From Raffaelea ambrosiae (taxonomy: Eukaryota; Ascomycota; Sordariomycetes; Ophiostomatales; Ophiostomataceae), in assembly GCA_002778195.1 (NCBI GenBank), contig PCDI01000001.1, positions 3,931,869 through 3,995,868 of the forward strand: DNA of 64,000 bases. The letters are read 5' to 3'. The position numbers and the translations under genes were made by a program. Below, piece after piece: positions 46,201-57,800 of this stretch. Position 1 is the stretch's first letter, and each line of letters opens with the position of its first letter. The notes below the pieces were generated by a model, which saw only the letters and a program-made list of their open reading frames with translations, was not told the origin of the DNA and made no database searches.

Positions 46201-47416
46201 TCACCGTATGGCCCATCGTCAGAGCGTTGTTACGACGGGGTATGGAACTCATTCAACGCGCGAACCATGCCTGTCGCTAGAGGGAACGCACTGCATTTAT
46301 CGAGACCAGCTTCCGATCTGTCCTGGATCTCGATATCCTCGCTAGCTGCCTCGAGTGCCTTCCATGGCGCCTTTGACAACACATTCCGGATAAAAGAATC
46401 GAAGAGAGTAAGAGTCAGATACAAACAGAGCAAGATTTCTGGGAGAGCTATGCTCTCTGGGATTGGACGCTATTCAGCCGAGTTTGTGATAACCAGTCCC
46501 GAAGAAAGCCACTGGCTAGCAATTGATCGCCACACGACTGCATGCTCTTGGTCTTCAATTAGTTCAACACGGTGGGCTTCACTTCCATTTTGGTACTCTG
46601 GGTTTGTATTAAAACTTGGGCTTAAAATACGCAAATTCGTGGTCTCTCTCTTCTATCTCAGTCATGAATTTTGTCCTTTGTCATGATCCCGTGTTTGCCT
46701 CTTCTGTCCTTGATGCACATACTCTCTGGCAGCTCTGCTCCCATGTGTGTAACGACCTTCCGTTGTCTTTGCAGACGTCCCGCCCACCGCAGCCATGCTT
46801 GTTTCCTTTCTAGAAAATTGACCCAAACTCCCGTTGCGTTCTGTAACTAACACCCCTTTGCCTGTAACTAGACATGAAAGTAAAAAGGTAAAAGGATGAG
46901 GAAAGTTAAAAATAAATAATTGAAGACAAAATAGAAAAGACAGGAAGTAGAAGGGAATGTAAGGGGTAAAAGAATAAAAACGACAAGGGTTGAAGTGGAA
47001 AGAAAGGATGGACAATAAAAGTAATAAACGGACAAAAAAAGCAATGTCCGAAGTGAAGGCGACAAAGCAAACGAAGTAGAATCAGAAAATCAGGATAAGA
47101 ATAATTAAAACACAGCAAAAACATTTCCCGCACCTGTTTAAAACAGTAGCAAATAACAAGACAGAAAGTTGAAAGAGACGAAAAGTAACAAAAACAACAA
47201 GAATTTAACAACTTTGACACGATAAACTTTGACATGTGCTCCCTGGTCGCACCTCCTCTTCTCGTAGAGGAGGATGTCGACACTCTTCTCGATGACCCTT
47301 CATCTGGAGAGGCTTGGGTGGGTTGTTTATGTTCGACGTGACAACACTTTGTGTGTACACACAATACAAGGTCATTGTTTGTTCAGTCACCAAACAGAGC
47401 CCGTAAGATGGCTCCT
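40286..47416. other. Gene-poor 7-kb region with an AT-rich island
   Basis: No supported gene. 40.3-45.7 kb is of average composition with scattered A/T homopolymers (for example 41,770-41,860) and one TACATAGTA word at 42,208. 46.0-47.25 kb is clearly AT-rich and strongly A-rich on the + strand from 46,870. Inside it, minus-strand 46,230-46,480 contains a frame that reads like protein (SKAPWKALEAASEDIEIQDRS) but is short and bounded by stops, possibly a gene or transposon remnant. Confidence 0.5.
46230..46479 (-). pseudogene. Possible short coding remnant
   Basis: About 80 codons reading RPIPESIALPEILLC, then LFDSFIRNVLSKAPW and LEAASEDIEIQDRSEAG, ending NEFHTPS and a stop. The frame is closed upstream by TAG, with no start codon before the conserved-looking part. 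It lies at the edge of an AT-rich island. The protein-like composition is the only evidence, and I recognise no family. Confidence 0.2.
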
Positions 47417-50170
47417 TCAAGCCTCGGTGTTAGGATCCTCTCCAAACAGGTACATGTCCAGAGATGCATCAAACTCCCGGTCGGCGGTGCTCATGTCGCT
47501 GGACAGCTGACGGCTGTCCTCTTCGGCCATGGCCGTCTGGAGCAGAGAAAGGCCATGGGTATCACATTCAGCGGCGATGGAAGCATAGATCTTCATAAAG
47601 GGTGACTGCACCGTCGTCGCCTCGGCACGCTCCTCGTGTGCCTGGGCGGTACTCACAGGAGTGATGCTGGTGCTATCGTTATTGCTGTTGTTGCTGCTGT
47701 TGTTGCTGCTGTTGTTGCTGCTGTTGTTGTTGTTGTTGTTGTTGTCAGCTGGGCTGCCAGAGCTGTCAGAGCTACCCGTAGCAGGATCGTTCACCGCGCT
47801 GGTGGTGTTGTTGGCGTCATCATTGCTAACAGCAGGCAGAGTCAGTGGCAGGGTCAGTGGAATCGGCTGCTGGCTGGCGGCCAGTCGCTGCTGCGGTTGC
47901 TCAGCGGCAGCTTGCGTGGCCATGGTGGCCATCACAGGTGTCTCCGTGGCAGCAGGAAGATGGAGAGTGTCCTGCGGAGCGATGGTGGTGGTAGGAGCAG
48001 CCACCACAGGAGAAGTGGGAGGGACAGTAGTGGCAGCGGTAGCAGCAACAGTAGACAGAACTGTGGCGCCGATCCCGTAGTCAGGACCCTGTGTGAGTGC
48101 GGCCCAGTCAGCACTGCTGAGCACGGCCGCATAGCACTCGGTCATGTTGGAGAAGTAGACACCGTTGTTGGCGTCGTGGGCATGGCGTGTCTGCAGCTGG
48201 CAGCCTTCATGAGCAACATCATGCCAGGTGTAGACGGGAGCAGCAGGTGCTTCTGTAGCATCAGCAACATTTGTGCTAGCACCATCAGCAGCGCCAGTGG
48301 CAGATGGCGGCGTGGCCGTGAACGCGTCTGACGCGGGCGTCGATCCCGTCGTCACAGCCGGGCTCCCGGCCGCCAGAGCCGGGTCTAGGGCCGGACGCTT
48401 GTTGCAGTTCATCTCCACAGAAACGCTGGAGTGCTTGCGCTTGGCTGATGTGGCAAGGAGGTTCTTGCGTGAAGAGGCCTGTCTGCCGTGGCCATTGCCA
48501 CTGCCATTACCGTTGTTGATGGTGTTGTCACCATTGCTGTTGGCCAGCGTGGTGTTGACGGTGTGGTGAACACGGCCGCTGCTGGCGAGACCTCCAGCTG
48601 CAACAGATGAGAACCCGCCATTCAGGTTGCTTGGGGCCAGAGTGGACGATGGCACCGGCACAAAGGCATTGCCCATAGCAAAAGCACTGTTGTTGTGCGA
48701 CGGCGTGTCTGCGGAGAACAGATCCTGGCCTGGGTTGCGGCCGAGGTGGTTGGACTGAGATGTCATCTGCCCAGCAGGGCCAGTCAGGTCGATGGTGCCG
48801 CCCAGATGCTGGAACGATGAGCTCGTGGCCGGCAGACCAGATCCAAATGGATACGACAAGAGCTGGTGGTTTTGCGCAGCCATGTTGGTGGTGGACGAGT
48901 TGAACTGGTTGTTCTGGCCAAATGGACTGCCAAAGGCATTGTTGCTGCTCGCTGCAGTAGAAGCACCACCAGCAGCTCCTCCGGCATTGCTTGTGAGCGA
49001 TGACATGGCCAAGCCGGACGGCATGTTGGACATGGCCGATGTGGCAGGAGTGGGCGCAAACGGACTGCCCAGCTGCATGGGGAAGCCAGAAGGAGCATTG
49101 CTTCCACTGCTTGCGTTGTTGCTCAGGCCGTTGTTCAGGCCGTTGTTCATGTTGGCCACCCCGGTCATGCCGGTCATGCCAGCCATGCCGTTTAGGTTGT
49201 TCAGGCTGTTCAGGCCGTTCAGACCGTTCAGGCCATTCATACCATTCAGGCCGTTCATGTTGCCCATGGAGCTGATGTTGCTCATGCCACTCGCGTTGCT
49301 GGCAATGCTGTTGCTGCGCTGGTGGATGGTGTACGTGCCCGGCCCACCGGCGGCAGCGCTGGTCATGAGCTGGCTCTGGCCACCACCCATGCCTTGAGGG
49401 AAGATGTGCAGACCAGAAAGGCCTTGGCCCATGGCAGCACCTCCACCGGCGCCACGGCCATTGGTGCCGCCTCCTGTATGTGAAGAAATATTCACGAGGT
49501 TGGAAGCGTGGGCGCTGGAGTTGTTGTGGGCGGTTGTCGTGGCCCGCGGAGCATGGCTGGGAATAGTCTGGGGGACGTAGTGTTCAGCGCCAGCAGCCCC
49601 AGGACGGGCGCCCGGGAAAGGCGGGTTGTTGAGCGCAGCTCTGGATCGTTAGCTGGTGAAGGTTTCATGATGGCGAAGAGTTTGTGGGAGGAGAAGAAAG
49701 AAGCTGAAAAGAAAGGAAAAGGAAAGAGGAGGAGACGAGGAGAAGAGGGGAACGAAAGAAAAAGAAAAAGAATCGTCTCAGGAGAACATTTCAATGAAAA
49801 GAGAACGAAAGGAGAACGAAAGAAGAAAGAGGAAGAAGGAGACAAGAAAATTCTCTAGAGAACAGACAAGTGAAAGGAGCACAAAAGGAAAACAAGAGAA
49901 ACGGCCTTGAGAGAGCAGTCAAAAGAAGGGAGCGCGAAAATACAAGATGGGCTATCAAAACAATCAAACAATCTGATAGAGATGCAAACAGACTTACCCC
50001 CATTCACTCTTGAAGCCATAGCGGGCCTTCAGCCACTGGTACTGGCTCTTGCCGAATTCACTGTCCTGGAACTGGCGATTCCAGGCCGCGATGAGGTTTT
50101 CGCGAGTGTACTGCCAGTAGTGGCGCAAGAACCACAGGATTTGGTAGGGCTCGTAATGCTGGTGGATCAT
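47417..50170 (-). CDS. Gln/Asn/Ser-rich protein with N-terminal helical (Myb/SANT-like?) motif
   Basis: Two exons, 50170..49998 and 49640..47417, encode 798 aa. The 357-bp intron has donor GG/GTAAGT and acceptor GCTAACGATCCAG, and the splice restores GGA (Gly) at EWG/AALNNPP. The first 57 residues (IHQHYEPYQILWFLRHYWQY, then ENLIAAWNRQF and YQWLKARYGFKSEWG) form a compact aromatic-rich, probably tri-helical module. It resembles small fungal DNA-binding motifs; this is inference. The rest is low complexity: an Asn/Gly/Leu/Met repeat zone at about 150-200 (NGLNGMNGLNGLN), Ser/Asn/Ala/Thr stretches, a basic SAKRKHSS segment that could be a nuclear signal, and an Asn/Ser tract at about 705-730. 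The C-terminal end is acidic (EEDSRQLSSD, YLFGEDPNTEA). A nuclear transcription-related role is plausible but not shown. A CAACAG just before the ATG may end a 5'-UTR intron. Confidence 0.85.
47680..47746. repeat. Coding trinucleotide repeat (GTT/GCT)n
   Basis: On the minus strand this reads (AAC/AGC)n and encodes an Asn/Ser tract near the C-terminus of the Gln/Asn-rich protein. It is a likely length polymorphism. Confidence 0.9.
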
Positions 50171-53100
50171 GGTTGCTGTTGAGAAGAGGAGTGTGTATGT
50201 GTTTGTGCTTGTCGGAGATTTTTTGAATCAGGTCTGACTTTTGATGGCTTTTTCACAAGAAGAAGCAAACAGAGGGACGTTTCCGGGGTTTTTTTTTTGG
50301 ATTCTTTTTGGATGTGTCTGAGGCTTCACAGGCGAGTCTGGTTAGCAACACAAAACAAGACACCGACCGACACACAGAGATGCACAGACACACTTACTAA
50401 GAAGACCAGGAGGAAGAGACCAGTCTTCTTCTTGGATGCCCTTTTTTGCAGGTTTTTGTCGTATTCTGTGCTCAGTCTATAGAGCCCACCCTGTCAAGGC
50501 TTTGTGGCTTTGTGCAAGTGTGCCTTGCAGTCTGTCTCAGCAAGATGCTACCACCGGAGAGGCTAGCCGGGCCAGTCTCTGTCAAGTGATGGGAAAGAAG
50601 AGAAAGGTGTCGCACAAAATCGGTGTCTTTGTCCACCCTGAAGAAGAGCCGCAGATCTTTCACACTGCTGCGTGCAACCGTATACAGCGGCGACTGTGGA
50701 CGACGAGACTGTTCCCAGCAGTGGAAAGACACGGACACCTTTTTTTTTTGCGTGGAGTAATTGGTTGGGAATATGAAGAGAAGAGAAAGAAAGGAGGTAC
50801 GGGAATATGGGGTGGTGGAAAAGTCGTACAGGAAGTAACGAGGGTGGTTAAAGGAGAAAGAGAGAAAGAGAGGTAAAAAAAATGGATGAGAAGAGATTTT
50901 TTGTTTGGAACGGGATCGAGAACAGATCCAGAGAATGCTCGAGGGCTCAAAGGACTGCCAATGCAGATAATCTTTTGCTTTCGCTCTTTTGACACTTTCC
51001 ACTGCCTTCGAAAGAGAAGATGGTCTCCGTATCGACGAGCGCAGCGGAAGAATCTATTGTCTTTGTTTGGCTCGTGCAGGAGGCAGAATGGGTGGATGCT
51101 GTGAGATGTGACAAGCAGATGTTGTGTATGGGTGGGCGAGGTGAGCGAAGGGTGAAAGGACGAGCCGTCTCAAAGAGGTTGTCTGGTTGGGATCGTCTGC
51201 AGACGGCAAACAAGATGTCCTTGTCAAGCAGACCAGCTTGCTTGGGAGAAGAAGAGCGAAAAGAAGAAGACGAGAGAGCGAAGGAAAGAAGTTGAATGGA
51301 ATTTGTGATTGTGGAAAAGCTGTGAGAAAGTTGTAGATGTCTATCTACCAGAGATAGCTGCTGGATGGAAAGGAAGGGGAAAAAAAATGAAGCGTAAATT
51401 ATTGTGTGGGAAGTAAGAAATAGGTTAAAGAACAGGATAACACAAGTGGTGAAAGAAAGAAAGAAAACTGGGGGTGCCAACAGGCGGCGGGTGGCAGGCG
51501 GACAGTTTTGTGAGAGGGCGGGTGAGGGTCAAGTGAGTTGGCGTCTGGGCAGAGCAGATGCGATAGAAGAAAAACGGAGAGAAAATAGGCGCAGAACCAC
51601 GAAACAGGGCTGGCAGGAGGGTGCAGAAACGCAGAAGCACAGAGGCACAGAAAAAAAGACGGAGAAGGGACCGAAAGTCGGCGAGAGCTGTCCGTGGGAG
51701 GCTGGTAACACCTGGTGGTCGCCTTCTTTTCTTTCTTTCTTTTCTGTTTTTCTGGCTCGCCTTTTTTCCCCCTTTTCTTTCTTTCTTTTTTTCGCCTGTC
51801 GTCTTCTTTTTTTCCCCTTCTCTCTCTGTATTCGTGTTTTCTTCTCTTCTTTTTCTTCTCGATCTTCTTCTGCTTCCTGTTGTTTTCTTCGATTTCTCTT
51901 CCTTTTTTTTCTTTTTCTTTTTCTGTTCCTTTCCTTCTTTTCTTCTCTCTTATGATTGTCCTCTATTCACCCCCGTCTCTTCCTATTGTCCCTTCCATCC
52001 GGGACCCGAAAACTGTCCGGGTTTCCTCTCTCAGACTTCCCTCAGGCATTCCGTGACGTCTGCTGGTGACACAGGCCCGCCGAGCCAGCCACCGCCGTCG
52101 GCCGTGTCGTCATATCTGCCTGTCCCGTTTCGGACGTCTCCCCGTCCCCTCTCGTTCTCTGTCCCTATCTTCTTGTCTTGCTGAGAACTGCCACTTGACG
52201 CCCGTTCCAGTCCGACATGCCACGCGGACTCTGGCCGTAGCATCTTGCATCCCCGTCCCTGCATCTGCACCTGCCGAGCATCAGGGGATATCACGCATAA
52301 AACATTATGGCGGTTCTTTCTCTGTAATACTCTTGGTCAGCCTTGTGCAAGGACTTCCTTACGTGGTGGTCGAATCTGCCCTCCCTCTTGTCCTAGATCT
52401 TCCTCTTCTTGGGGGGGATGTCCTTCTTCTGTCAACCCCCTCCTCCGAGGCACGGAGACCAATGTGGCGCAGACTCAGGCAGAAATCCAGAGTTGCAGCA
52501 AATCTGAACTGATCGTGACATCACTGCAATGTTTTCAGGCAGACACTCCAGCCACCGGATTAAAACTTGGCAGCAGTGACTGCGTTTTGTTGGGGAAGAG
52601 AGCAGAGACAAGGAGGGAAATGACAGGGAGAAGGTGAGAGGAGGGTGAAAATTCAATAAAAGAAAAAGAAGAGGAAAACAATCAAATAGTTCAAGAGAAA
52701 GACTTGGTTTTTTCCTCGGGCATTCACAAAAAGTTGGGCCAGGCGACAAAGGAGCACTTTTTGTGAAGTCTCTTCTCTTGATATGACGTATTCGGTCTCC
52801 CGGCGAGGAAATGGCTGGCAAACACAGCCATGCTCAAGGAGCGAAGGTGGGTGAGGTTCGCGAAAACAGCGAAAAGACCACGAAGGAAAGCTGCACTGAC
52901 AGATGCAGTCAAGAGAGACACAGAGGGAGAAAAAGGAACAGACAAATAGAAGTCGACGTTGAACAGAATCTGATTTTTTTGTCCTATGCTGTGTCACTTC
53001 CTTCCGTTTTGGGGAGCGCCTTCCTCATACATCCTGCGTACTCTCTGCATGTCACGTTCAGTGTGTCACCGCCTTGTAATATTGCCGGTGGCAAAATGGA

Positions 53101-53710
53101 ACACGGCCGATTGCGTGGGTGATACTTGTGGCTGTGTGAAATGAATGCTTCTTGTATTTTTGGGGTCAGACGTCGAGAAGTCACGATGTAAACAAAGGAT
53201 AGGGGAAAGCGGGGTCAGACACAGATAGGAGGCAAGCCCTCCCCCCCAAAAGCACACAACAGAGAAAACCATAGCAATAGAACACCAGTGGCAAGTTCCT
53301 TTCTTTTTGTTCTGTTTCTTGTTTTATTTTGATCGAGCTGCTAAAATGTAACTTCATAATTCCTTTCCTTCATAGAACACATACAATCAAATGTACCAAA
53401 TACCAGTGCATCCCGATTTCCCGCAAGAGTAAAGAAAAAAGGTGAAATCAACAGAAAACTGTTTTGAGGGCCGCTTGGCGAAGAAGATAAAAGAAGCAAG
53501 CAAAAAAAAAAAACAATGAGAAAACAATGAGAAAACACCACACAAAAAGAGATCAATCCATCCCTCCTCATCAATAAAAAAAAAGCACAAATACAAAACG
53601 CCTTGGTGCGCCTTGTTCGTTTTTTTTCCCCCGTCCTTCCCTGGTTGCAATGACCTCCTCTTTCATACCATTGTCCGTGGTTGGTATAGTTCATCATCAA
53701 TGTCTTGTTC
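50171..53710. other. 3.5-kb intergenic region, upstream of the Gln/Asn-rich gene
   Basis: Strongly biased strands: purine-rich + strand at 50.75-51.65 kb, then a CT/T-rich block at 51.72-51.95 kb. The region should hold the promoter and possibly a long 5' leader of the gene starting at 50,170, and the 3' UTR of the kelch gene at its right end. No coding signal was found. Confidence 0.5.
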
Positions 53711-56289
53711 CTAATTCATCTCCATCCCGTCCTCATCCTCCATCTCCGACTCGGCCATCTGCGACGGGTGGCTGCTGATGCTCTCCTTACGCTGCGACAT
53801 CACACTCCCCGAATCCGAGTACCGCGTCCCGTCCATGGCAGAGCCAAACATGTCCAGCTCGTCCCCGCCAATCACCCGTCCCTCCGTGTCAATCTCCTGC
53901 GACAGCTCCACCAGCGCCGTCCGCGGCAGCCGCAGGAAACCCGACGACCGCACAATGCGGCCCCAGTGCGTCAGACAGAACCCGGCCGCCCGCTTGCGCA
54001 GCCACTCTTCGTTGGCCAGGCTCGCGCAGTGCCAGATGATGCACGCGTGCTCCACGTCCAGCTCCTTCGACAGCCGGTTCACGCACAGCAGCCGCAGGTG
54101 CGGAATGTTGTAAATGTTGGACATCACCAGCAGGCCCGCCACGTCCGACAGGTCCGCCGTCACCGCCCCGCTGCCGTCCTTGTGAGCGTGGCAACCGCCA
54201 CCACTGTTGCTGGAGTCGACCCCAGCTACAGCGCTGGCTGCGACGCTCCGGGTCTGGTGGTGGTGGTGGACCAGGGCGCTGCTACCACCACCGTGTATGC
54301 CGACGCCGCCGTTCGAGCCCACACCACCGCCGTCCTCGTCGTCGCTCGGGGTCGCCGGATCGATCCTATCGGTGTACAGGTAGTAGAGGAACGCACGCAC
54401 GACGCTGTACGGCTCGGGGATGTGCATCTTCTTGGTGTGGAACTCGGCCATCTGCGAGGACCACAGCCGCGCAAAGTGCGGCCAGCGCGCCTGCAGGATC
54501 AGCCGGTGCACATGGATGGGCGGCGACGTCGGCGCGTCGGGCGACAGCCAGATGTTGCCGGCACCGCTGTCGGAGCCTTCGCCAGAAGCCACAAGAGCGG
54601 AGCCGATGGCCTCTTCGTCGTCGTCCGGGTTGCCCGAGTGGGCGGTGACGATAAAGTCGGCACCGCTGCCGGTCTCGGGTGGCTGGTCGAACAGCTTGGA
54701 CAGGTCGGAGCCGAGGCCCTTGGACGGCGGGTCGGCGTGGCGGACGCGCGACAGCGGGCGGGCGAGCTCCGCGCGCACGTCGGGGAGCGTGTTGCCCAGG
54801 AAGCCGTAGCGGCGCAGGTCAATCTCCATAATGTCGCTGAGGTACTCCTCGAGGCCGTTTGCGCCGAGGTCGATGGAGCCTGGGTCGGTGGGACAGCCGA
54901 GCAGCCAGGCCTTGGTGCCGTCCTCATTCATGGTGCAGTAGTGCCAGCGGTAGCCGGTCTTGAAGATCTCGCGGCCCTCGGCCAGCTTCTGCCAGCGCAG
55001 CGTGGCCAGGTCGAGCGTTGAGAGCGAGCACTCGCGCGACGTGATGGTCGCGGCCGGCGTGACAAAGTCGAGAAGCATGCCGGAGGCGTAGACGTGGAAG
55101 TGGATGCCGGAGCCCTGGCTGGGGATGTTGGGGCCGGAGAAGAACTTGAGAGCCGAGATGGCGCCGGGTGCGGTGGGTGCGTACGACTTGAGCTGGAAGG
55201 AAGGCGGGTTGACCTGGGCGGTGCGCGAGTTGGCTGCATAGCCCGACGCGCCGACCACGGACGAGGGAGCGCTTGAGTGGTCTGCGCCGCGCGAGGAGCC
55301 GCCGCTGCGGTTCATGGTCTGGCGGTCGAAGAAGGAGCCGACCTGGGGCGGCGACTGGAAGGCGGGCGACCCCTTGAGATCGAGCCACCACAGATCGCTA
55401 ACCTTGTCCATGTCGCCGCTCAGGCCACCAAAGACCCAAACACGGTCGCTCCTGGAGAGTGAGTGTTAGTACGCTGTAGAGGATTTTTGAAAATGGGTTT
55501 CGTTTTTCCCCTCTTATTTGTTTTTTTTCTGTCTCTCTCTGGGCACTCTTGAACGAATTCGTCTTCGTTCTATTTTTCTCTCTCTCTCCCTCACTCACCA
55601 AATATACGCCGAATGGTCAAAGCGGCCGACAAACCGCCAGGCACGCGACCATGTAAAAGTCTTGAGATCCAGGTAACAAATGTCGTCCAGAACGTAGTTG
55701 TCGTGGCCCGTGATGCCGCCAATGATGAACAGCTTGTCCTCGTGCAGGACGGCGGCGTGGCGCGCGCGGCCCTTGGGGATGGGCCCCGAGACCGCGGGCT
55801 GGGTCCAGTGGGCGGACTTGAGGTCGAACACGATCAGGTCGGACAGGTACGTGCGGTGCTCGTTCTCGCCGCCAAAGACCAGCAGCTTGTCGCCCTGGTA
55901 CAGCGTGGCCGTGTGGCCCATGCGCACGCCGGGAATGTCGCCGTAGTTGTCGACCAGGCTCCACTGCTGGCTGACGAGGTCGAGGCGCAGCACGTGGTTG
56001 TAGACCTCGTCGGTGTACTGGTCAAAGCCGCCAAAGGCGTAGATCTGGTTGTTGCCGCAGTAGGTGACCGACGCATTGACGAGACAGGCGGGCCGCTGGC
56101 CGAGGGTGCGCGTCACCTTGGGCCGGTAGCTGCCGTCCATGCCGGCGCGGTTCTTCATGGGCGAGTTGGGCATGATGTAGGTGTTGTTGGAGGAGGCGGA
56201 CGCCATGGAGACAGCCGCTGCGGAGGCCGCAGGCGAGAGGAACGTGGAGAGTGTTGTTGTGGGAGCAGGCGTGGCTACAGTATTGATAC

Positions 56290-56348
<59 letters not shown>

Positions 56349-56517
56349 CCCAGAGGCGTAGCAGCCGCCGAGGCGTGCAGCAGAGAGGTGGAGGAAGCGT
56401 TTGCCGACGAAGACGAAGCAATGCCACCAGCCAAGGCAGAGGCAGAGGCAGACGCCGCACCACCAAAAAGACTCGTGGCCGGCACGAGATTGGGGTTGCT
56501 GTTGCTGTTGCTGCTGT

Positions 56518-56549
<32 letters not shown>

Positions 56550-56722
56550 TTGTTGCTGTTGCTGTTGTTGTTGCTGTTGTTGTTGTTGTTGTTGTTGTTG
56601 CTGCTGTTGGCTGCGCTGTTGCTGCTACTGGCGCCGCCGCCAAAGATGGACGAGGCAGCCGAGGCCGGGAAGGGAGCGTCGTGGAAGTGCGGCTGCAGGG
56701 CGGGCGTGGAAGGCTGAGCCAT
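53711..56722 (-). CDS. Kelch-repeat/BTB protein (LZTR1/Ral2-like)
   Basis: Two exons, 56722..55599 and 55451..53711, encode 954 aa. The donor TTTG/GTGAGT and acceptor CTCCAG restore Trp in AYIW/SDRVWVFGG, inside a kelch blade. Residues 33-77 and about 125-145 are Asn/Ser tracts encoded by trinucleotide repeats. Kelch repeats occupy about 204-402, with the double-Gly and Trp hallmarks: IYAFGGFDQYTDEVY, LLVFGGENEHRTY, LFIIGGITGHDNYVL and VWVFGGLSGDMDKV. A BTB domain interrupted by an acidic insert lies at about 630-740 (DFIVTAHSG, then HVHRLILQARWPHFARLW). A BACK-like helical region follows at about 815-885 (MSNIYNIPHLRLLCVNRL). Kelch first, BTB second is the order in fission-yeast Ral2 and animal LZTR1, which regulate Ras, LZTR1 as a cullin-3 adaptor. 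Assignment to Ral2 rather than another fungal kelch-BTB protein is moderate. Confidence 0.9.
56283..56345. repeat. Coding trinucleotide repeat (GTT/GCT)n, first tract
   Basis: Encodes an Asn/Ser tract (about residues 126-147) of the kelch-BTB protein on the minus strand. Confidence 0.9.
56494..56625. repeat. Coding trinucleotide repeat (GTT/GCT)n, second tract
   Basis: Encodes the Asn/Ser tract at residues 33-77 of the kelch-BTB protein. With about 45 repeat codons it is the longest trinucleotide tract in the window. Confidence 0.9.
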
Positions 56723-57325
56723 GTCGGGTGCCTCTCTCGCGCGAGAGAACTATCTCTGCATGTCGAAGGCGGGCGGGCGCGGGCGGTGGAGCAAGAGTGG
56801 GTGTCGGGGGTCGGGTGTCCGGGTGGGAGGCGACTGAAAGGACAAAGAGGACGGCTGAAAGAGAGAGCGCGAGGAAAAAGAGAAAGGAAGAGAGGCTGTG
56901 TGGAGAGACGACCAGTTTGTACGGTGTATGGTCAAAATCGCCCGAGGCGGCAAGAAAAGTGGGTTTTTGGCTCTGTTCGGACGATCGATTCGCGACAAGA
57001 GACAACGCACGATCGTCGCTTTTCTAGGCTGGTGCGGGCCTTTGGTTCTTGTAGTTCTACCGTAGTTATTCCCTCTGCTCGTCCGTTACTTTTTTTTTTT
57101 TTTTTTTTCCTTTTCTCGTTCTGGCGGGCAAGGGGAGAAGGAGGCAAGGGGGCTGGCGAGTGGGGCGAGGCTTCATTTCCACTGCGCTGTGATTGGCCCA
57201 GACCAGACCCCTTGTTGTTATGCGCAAAGTCCGCCAAAATCTGCCCAAAAACCCCGACCCATATGAAAGCTCTGAAGTTAGCTGGCATGCCCACGCGGTG
57301 CTGGAACACGTAACGAATAACACGC

Positions 57326-57370
<45 letters not shown>

Positions 57371-57800
57371 TGCTTCCTGTGCGTCCGTATTGTTTTTCTT
57401 TTCTTGTTTCGATCTGTCCAGCTTTTCCCGTAGTTTAAGGAGCGAGTTGCTGGAGCTGTTGTTATCTCTGCTATGTTCTACCAGACCTAGGATTTTTCTT
57501 TACCTTTTCGCCAATCAGAGCAGCAATCGTACTGCTTATGCCCTTTGGCGGCACGGTGCGCTTCTCTTTTCTTCTAAAGCAATATTTCTTTGATATTGTG
57601 CTGCGCTGTCAGTTCGTTGTCTCCTCTTACTTCTCCAACTCGGTTGCTCCACAATTCACCACTGGGTGCCTCGATTCTGCATTGTTTGCAACGAGCCGGG
57701 CTGTTTTGGACTGTCGAACAGCCAGACGAGTCGTGCATGGGAGTAACACGTACTAGAACGTCTGGCAACGCAGCCTGTTTGGCAAACCCACACCTCCAAG
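56723..57800. other. Upstream region of kelch-BTB gene with long poly(T)
   Basis: The first 350 bp should be the kelch gene promoter and leader. A 22-base T run occurs near 57,091 and a 35-base T run at 57,331-57,365. No coding signal was recognised. Confidence 0.5.
57331..57365. repeat. 35-nt poly(T) (poly(A) on the minus strand)
   Basis: An uninterrupted 35-base run. Read on the minus strand it is a poly(A) that follows the degraded coding remnant at 57.8-58.4 kb, so it might be the tail of a retroposed sequence. Confidence 0.9.
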
